From NCBI GenBank assembly GCA_963708735.1, contig CAVPTW010000014.1, positions 68,386-132,385 of the forward strand: a stretch of 64,000 nt of DNA, given 5' to 3'. The notes below the pieces were generated by a model. That model was not told the origin of the DNA and did no database searches. It was given only the letters and a program-made list of their open reading frames with translations. Positions within the stretch are counted from its first letter, which is position 1; every line of letters starts with the position of its first letter. The translations under genes were made by a program, and so were the position numbers. This DNA is from JAGPUQ01 sp963708735 (GTDB taxonomy: Bacteria > Pseudomonadota > Gammaproteobacteria > Pseudomonadales > Porticoccaceae). Of the stretch, positions 60,711 to 64,000 are shown in pieces.

Positions 60711-60740
60711 GCCCCGGCTGCCGTCAAGGCGAGCCGGGGC
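60711..60740. terminator. Hairpin after the aspartate aminotransferase gene
   Basis: The 9-bp stem GCCCCGGCT / AGCCGGGGC with a 12-base loop sits eight bases past the stop at 60749. No T-run follows on the minus strand, so read-through into the tRNA is possible. Confidence 0.45.
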
Positions 60741-60748
60741 GCGAACGC

Positions 60749-61933
60749 TTAGCTGAGGGCCTCGGCCAGCCGGTCCAGGGCCTTGTCCAGCAGGGCCTGG
60801 CTGGTGGCATAGGACAGCCGCATGTGGCCGGGGCTGCCGAATGCCGAACCGGGGACCAGAGCCACCAGGGCTTCGTTCAGCAAGAACTCGCCCAGGGCCA
60901 CGTCATCGGCCAGATCCGTGCGCCGTGCCAGCACGGCCGAGAAATCCGGGAAGGCGTAGAACGTGCCATCCGAGGGCAGGCAGCGCACGCCGGGCAATGC
61001 ATTGAGTCGGGCGACCACGGCGTCGTGGCGTTGCCGGAAGGCTTTCACCATTTCACCGACGCAAGCCTGATCACCGCGCAGGGCGGCTTCCGCGGCGACC
61101 TGGGAGATGGAGGTGGGGTTGGATGTGCTCTGGGATTGCACGTTGGTCATGGCCTGGATCAGCGCCTCGGGCCCCGCAGCATAGCCGATGCGCCAACCGG
61201 TCATGGCGTGGCTCTTGGAGACGCCGTTGATGACCACCGTGCGCTCGACCAGATCCGGGCAGGCCATGGCGATGTTGACGAAAGGCTCCGGCGTCCACAG
61301 GATGACTTCATAGATGTCGTCGCTGACGATGAGCACTTCGGGATGGCGCCGCAGCACCTCGCCCAAGGCTTGGAGTTCGGCGCGGCTGTAGGCCTTGCCC
61401 GTGGGGTTGGATGGGCTGTTGAGCACCAGCATGCGGGTGTGCGGGGTGATCGCCGCTTCGAGTTGTTCGGCGGTGATCTTGAAGCCCGTGTCCATGGTGG
61501 TGGACACGATCACCGGGGTGGCATCGGCAATCAGCACCATGTCCGGGTAGGAGACCCAATAGGGCGCGGGGATGATCACCTCATCGCCTGCGTCCAGCAG
61601 GGCCAGGCACAGGTTGAAGAAGCTCTGCTTGGCGCCACAGGACACCAGGATCTGCTTGGGGGTGTAGCGCAGGTCGTTGTCGCGCTGGAACTTCTCCACC
61701 ACGGCCTGCTTGAGGCCGGCGGTCCCGTCCACCGCCGTATACTTGGTGAAACCGCGGTTGATGGCATCTATCGCCGCCGCCTTGATGTGGTCGGGCGTGT
61801 CGAAATCCGGCTCCCCGGCGCCCAGACCGATCACATCCTTGCCGCTGGCCTTGAGCGCGGCGGCCCGGGCGGTGACCGCCAAGGTGGGGGAGGGCTTGAT
61901 GCGTTGAACTCGCTGAGACAATCGAATGCCCAA
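60749..61933 (-). CDS. aspC: Pyridoxal-phosphate aspartate aminotransferase (class I, AspC/AspAT Ib type)
   Basis: The 394-residue protein begins GIRLSQRVQRIKPSPTLAVTARA, the common start of this family, and has LGAGEPDFDTP, SPSNPTGKAYS, the PLP lysine K240 in GVSKSHAMTGWRIGY, and a C-terminal MRLSYA. It transfers an amino group between aspartate and 2-oxoglutarate. The start is taken as TTG 61933 because of the family N-terminus and the GAGG nine bases upstream. ATG 61972 would add 13 unconserved residues. It diverges from uvrB across a short gap. Confidence 0.92.
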   Translation of the reverse strand: MGIRLSQRVQRIKPSPTLAVTARAAALKASGKDVIGLGAGEPDFDTPDHIKAAAIDAINRGFTKYTAVDGTAGLKQAVVEKFQRDNDLRYTPKQILVSCGAKQSFFNLCLALLDAGDEVIIPAPYWVSYPDMVLIADATPVIVSTTMDTGFKITAEQLEAAITPHTRMLVLNSPSNPTGKAYSRAELQALGEVLRRHPEVLIVSDDIYEVILWTPEPFVNIAMACPDLVERTVVINGVSKSHAMTGWRIGYAAGPEALIQAMTNVQSQSTSNPTSISQVAAEAALRGDQACVGEMVKAFRQRHDAVVARLNALPGVRCLPSDGTFYAFPDFSAVLARRTDLADDVALGEFLLNEALVALVPGSAFGSPGHMRLSYATSQALLDKALDRLAEALS

Positions 61934-61998
61934 GTTAATGTCCTCTTTGCCGGCTGCGGAATAACCGCCCATCTTAATTACCCCCCTGGACCATCGCA

Positions 61999-64000
61999 AT
62001 GACCGATCGATTCGAAGTGCATGCCGACTACGCGCCCGCCGGCGATCAGCCGGAGGCGATCGCGCGTCTGGTGGAGGGCCTGCAGGACGGGCTGGCGCGA
62101 CAGACCCTGCTGGGCGTCACGGGTTCCGGCAAGACCTTCACCATCGCCCATGTGATCGCCCAACTGCAGCGCCCGACCCTGATTTTGGCGCCCAACAAGA
62201 CGCTGGCCGCCCAGTTGTATGGCGAAATGAAGGGTTTCTTTCCGCGCAACGCAGTGGAATATTTCGTTTCCTACTACGACTATTACCAGCCCGAGGCCTA
62301 CGTCGCCTCCACCGACACTTACATCGAAAAAGACGCTTCCATCAACGAGCACATCGAACAGATGCGCCTGTCAGCCACCAAGGCCATGCTGGAACGCCGC
62401 GATGCCATCATCGTGGCCAGCGTGTCGGCGATCTACGGCCTGGGTGATCCCCAAGCCTATTTCAGCATGGTGCTGCATCTGCTGCCGGGCGACCGCCTCG
62501 ACCAGCGCACCGTGCTGCGGCGACTCACCGAACTGCAGTACACCCGCAACGAGCTGGAGCTGACACGGGGCACCTTCCGCGTGCGGGGCGATGTGATCGA
62601 CATTTTCCCGGCCGAATCGGAACAGGAAGCCGTGCGCCTGGAACTGTTCGATGAGGAAATCGAGTCGATCCGCGCCTTTGATCCGCTCACCGGGGAACTG
62701 GGGCGGCCGCTCGCGCGCTACACCGTCTTTCCAAAGAGCCATTACGTCACCCCGCGCGAAAATTTGCTTGCCGCAGTGGAGCAGATTCGCATCGACCTCA
62801 AGCTCCGGCTCGAGAGTTTGCGCACGCAAAACCGCCTGCTGGAGGCCCAGCGACTGGAGCAGCGCACCCAGTTTGATCTGGAGATGATCGCCGAGCTGGG
62901 CTATTGCTCAGGCATCGAGAATTACTCGCGCTATCTCTCCGGTCGCAAGCCGGGGGAACCGCCGCCGACCCTGTTCGACTATCTCCCCGGCGAAGCCTTG
63001 CTGGTGATCGACGAGAGCCACGTCACCGTTCCCCAGCTCGGGGCCATGTACAAGGGCGACCGCTCGCGCAAGGAAAACCTGGTGGAATATGGCTTTCGGC
63101 TGCCCTCGGCCCTCGACAACCGCCCCTTGAGATTCGAGGAGTTTGAACGGCTCGCGCCGCAGACGATCTATGTTTCCGCCACCCCTGGGCCCTATGAACT
63201 GGCCCATAGCGATGCGGTGGCCGAGCAGGTGGTGCGGCCCACCGGGCTGGTGGATCCGCAGGTCGAAATCCGGCCGGCGCGGACCCAGGTTGATGATGTG
63301 CTGGGAGAGATCCGCGTGCGGGTGGAGGCGGGGGATCGGGTGCTGATCACCACGCTGACCAAGCGCATGGCGGAGGATCTGACCGATTTTCTCGCCGAGC
63401 ATGGCGTGCGGGTGCGCTACCTGCACTCGGACATCGACGCCGTGGAGCGGATTGAGCTGGTGCGCGGCCTGCGACTGGGGGAGTTCGACGTGCTGGTGGG
63501 GATCAACCTGCTGCGCGAGGGGCTGGACATGCCCGAAGTGTCGCTGGTGGCGATTCTCGACGCCGACAAGGAGGGCTTCCTGCGTTCGGAGCGCTCGCTG
63601 ATCCAGACCATTGGCCGCGCCGCCCGCAACCTCAATGGCCGCGCCATCCTCTACGCCGACTACATCACCAACTCCATGCGTCGGGCGATCGATGAAACCG
63701 ACCGCCGCCGTCACAAACAGGAAGCCTTCAACCGCCAGCATGGCATCACCCCCCAGGGGATCCAGAAGAGCGTCGAAGACATCATGGAAACGGGCAGGAC
63801 GATTCCGGGCCGCAACCTGCGCGATAAAAACCGCCGTCCGCGGCCCGAAGATCGGCCCTTGCTTGCCGATCCCGTGGCCATGGACAAGAAAATCCGCGAA
63901 CTGGAAACCCGCATGCAGCGCCATGCCCGGGATCTGGAATTCGAACAGGCGGCCAAGGTCCGCGATGAAATTCACCGCCTGCGGGAGGCGCAGATTGCGG
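61999..64000 (+). CDS. uvrB: Excinuclease ABC subunit UvrB (3' end beyond window)
   Basis: The 667 visible residues cover nearly the whole UvrB: Walker A GVTGSGKT at 39-46, the beta-hairpin region SYYDYYQPEAYV, the IDESH helicase motif, LREGLDMPEVSLVAILDADKEGFLRS, QTIGRAARN, and the start of the C-terminal UVR domain (LEFEQAAKVRDEIHRLRE). UvrB verifies DNA damage with UvrA and recruits UvrC in nucleotide excision repair. Only the last few residues are missing. It is divergent from aspC. Confidence 0.97.
   Translation, partial: MTDRFEVHADYAPAGDQPEAIARLVEGLQDGLARQTLLGVTGSGKTFTIAHVIAQLQRPTLILAPNKTLAAQLYGEMKGFFPRNAVEYFVSYYDYYQPEAYVASTDTYIEKDASINEHIEQMRLSATKAMLERRDAIIVASVSAIYGLGDPQAYFSMVLHLLPGDRLDQRTVLRRLTELQYTRNELELTRGTFRVRGDVIDIFPAESEQEAVRLELFDEEIESIRAFDPLTGELGRPLARYTVFPKSHYVTPRENLLAAVEQIRIDLKLRLESLRTQNRLLEAQRLEQRTQFDLEMIAELGYCSGIENYSRYLSGRKPGEPPPTLFDYLPGEALLVIDESHVTVPQLGAMYKGDRSRKENLVEYGFRLPSALDNRPLRFEEFERLAPQTIYVSATPGPYELAHSDAVAEQVVRPTGLVDPQVEIRPARTQVDDVLGEIRVRVEAGDRVLITTLTKRMAEDLTDFLAEHGVRVRYLHSDIDAVERIELVRGLRLGEFDVLVGINLLREGLDMPEVSLVAILDADKEGFLRSERSLIQTIGRAARNLNGRAILYADYITNSMRRAIDETDRRRHKQEAFNRQHGITPQGIQKSVEDIMETGRTIPGRNLRDKNRRPRPEDRPLLADPVAMDKKIRELETRMQRHARDLEFEQAAKVRDEIHRLREAQIA

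Overview
The window is GC-rich DNA from a Gram-negative bacterium. An outer-membrane/LPS type gene set (LpxH-like phosphoesterase, MscK-like channel, the YdbH-YnbE-YdbL trio) fits a proteobacterium, most likely a gammaproteobacterium; no rRNA or other phylogenetic marker is present to go further. Both ends cut genes (an acyl-CoA dehydrogenase on the left, uvrB on the right). Four genes (an MFS transporter, an SQR-like flavoprotein, and the res and mod genes of a type III restriction system) are each split by one apparent single-base indel, with good protein sequence on both sides. Some may be assembly errors rather than real decay.

Positions 1-15360 hold an accessory catabolic region. A long minus-strand series encodes two acyl-CoA dehydrogenase-type flavoproteins, an MFS transporter, a SAM methyltransferase, three amidohydrolases, a luciferase-like flavin monooxygenase, two paralogous SDRs and a CaiB-type CoA transferase. 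It faces a plus-strand enoyl-CoA hydratase and a double-hotdog thioesterase. A related set (thiolase, OB-fold partner, two SDRs) lies at 36863-40477. Together they look like uptake, CoA activation, beta-oxidation and ring cleavage of an unidentified carboxylated, probably cyclic, substrate. Positions 15368-28888 hold envelope and housekeeping genes: a DUF748 protein, a very unusual 962-residue fusion (peptidoglycan binding, GH19-like, papain-like protease, alpha/beta hydrolase), a sterol-desaturase family protein, an EVE protein, a sodium:solute symporter, and a divergent SQR/SulP sulfur pair.

Positions 28937-36766 form one compact minus-strand series: arsS, an ECF sigma factor, its zinc-finger anti-sigma factor, an arsenosugar-type glycosyltransferase, an exported methyltransferase and arsM. 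These are followed without a gap by ydbH, ynbE, ydbL and a glycine-zipper protein. It appears to be a sigma-controlled arsenosugar locus running directly into a lipid-transport operon. A second, simpler arsenic locus (arsR-arsC, with chrA upstream) is at 57778-60200.

Positions 40521-48798 are a defence island of tightly coupled plus-strand genes: type III Res, a VapBC-like toxin-antitoxin pair, a remnant of the mod 5' end, an AlbA_2/ATP-binding protein, a ParA-like ATPase, and type III Mod. The near-identical mod start on both sides of the AlbA_2-ParA pair suggests that this pair was inserted as a cassette. The mod gene carries an AT-richer recognition-domain segment and an in-frame miniature inverted-repeat element. 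This island and the 962-residue fusion are the best candidates for undescribed biology. The right end (48903-64000) is more ordinary: small secreted proteins, LpxH-like, GT4, MscK-like, Hsp20, an AMACR-type racemase, arsenic/chromate genes, tRNA-Asn, aspartate aminotransferase and uvrB.
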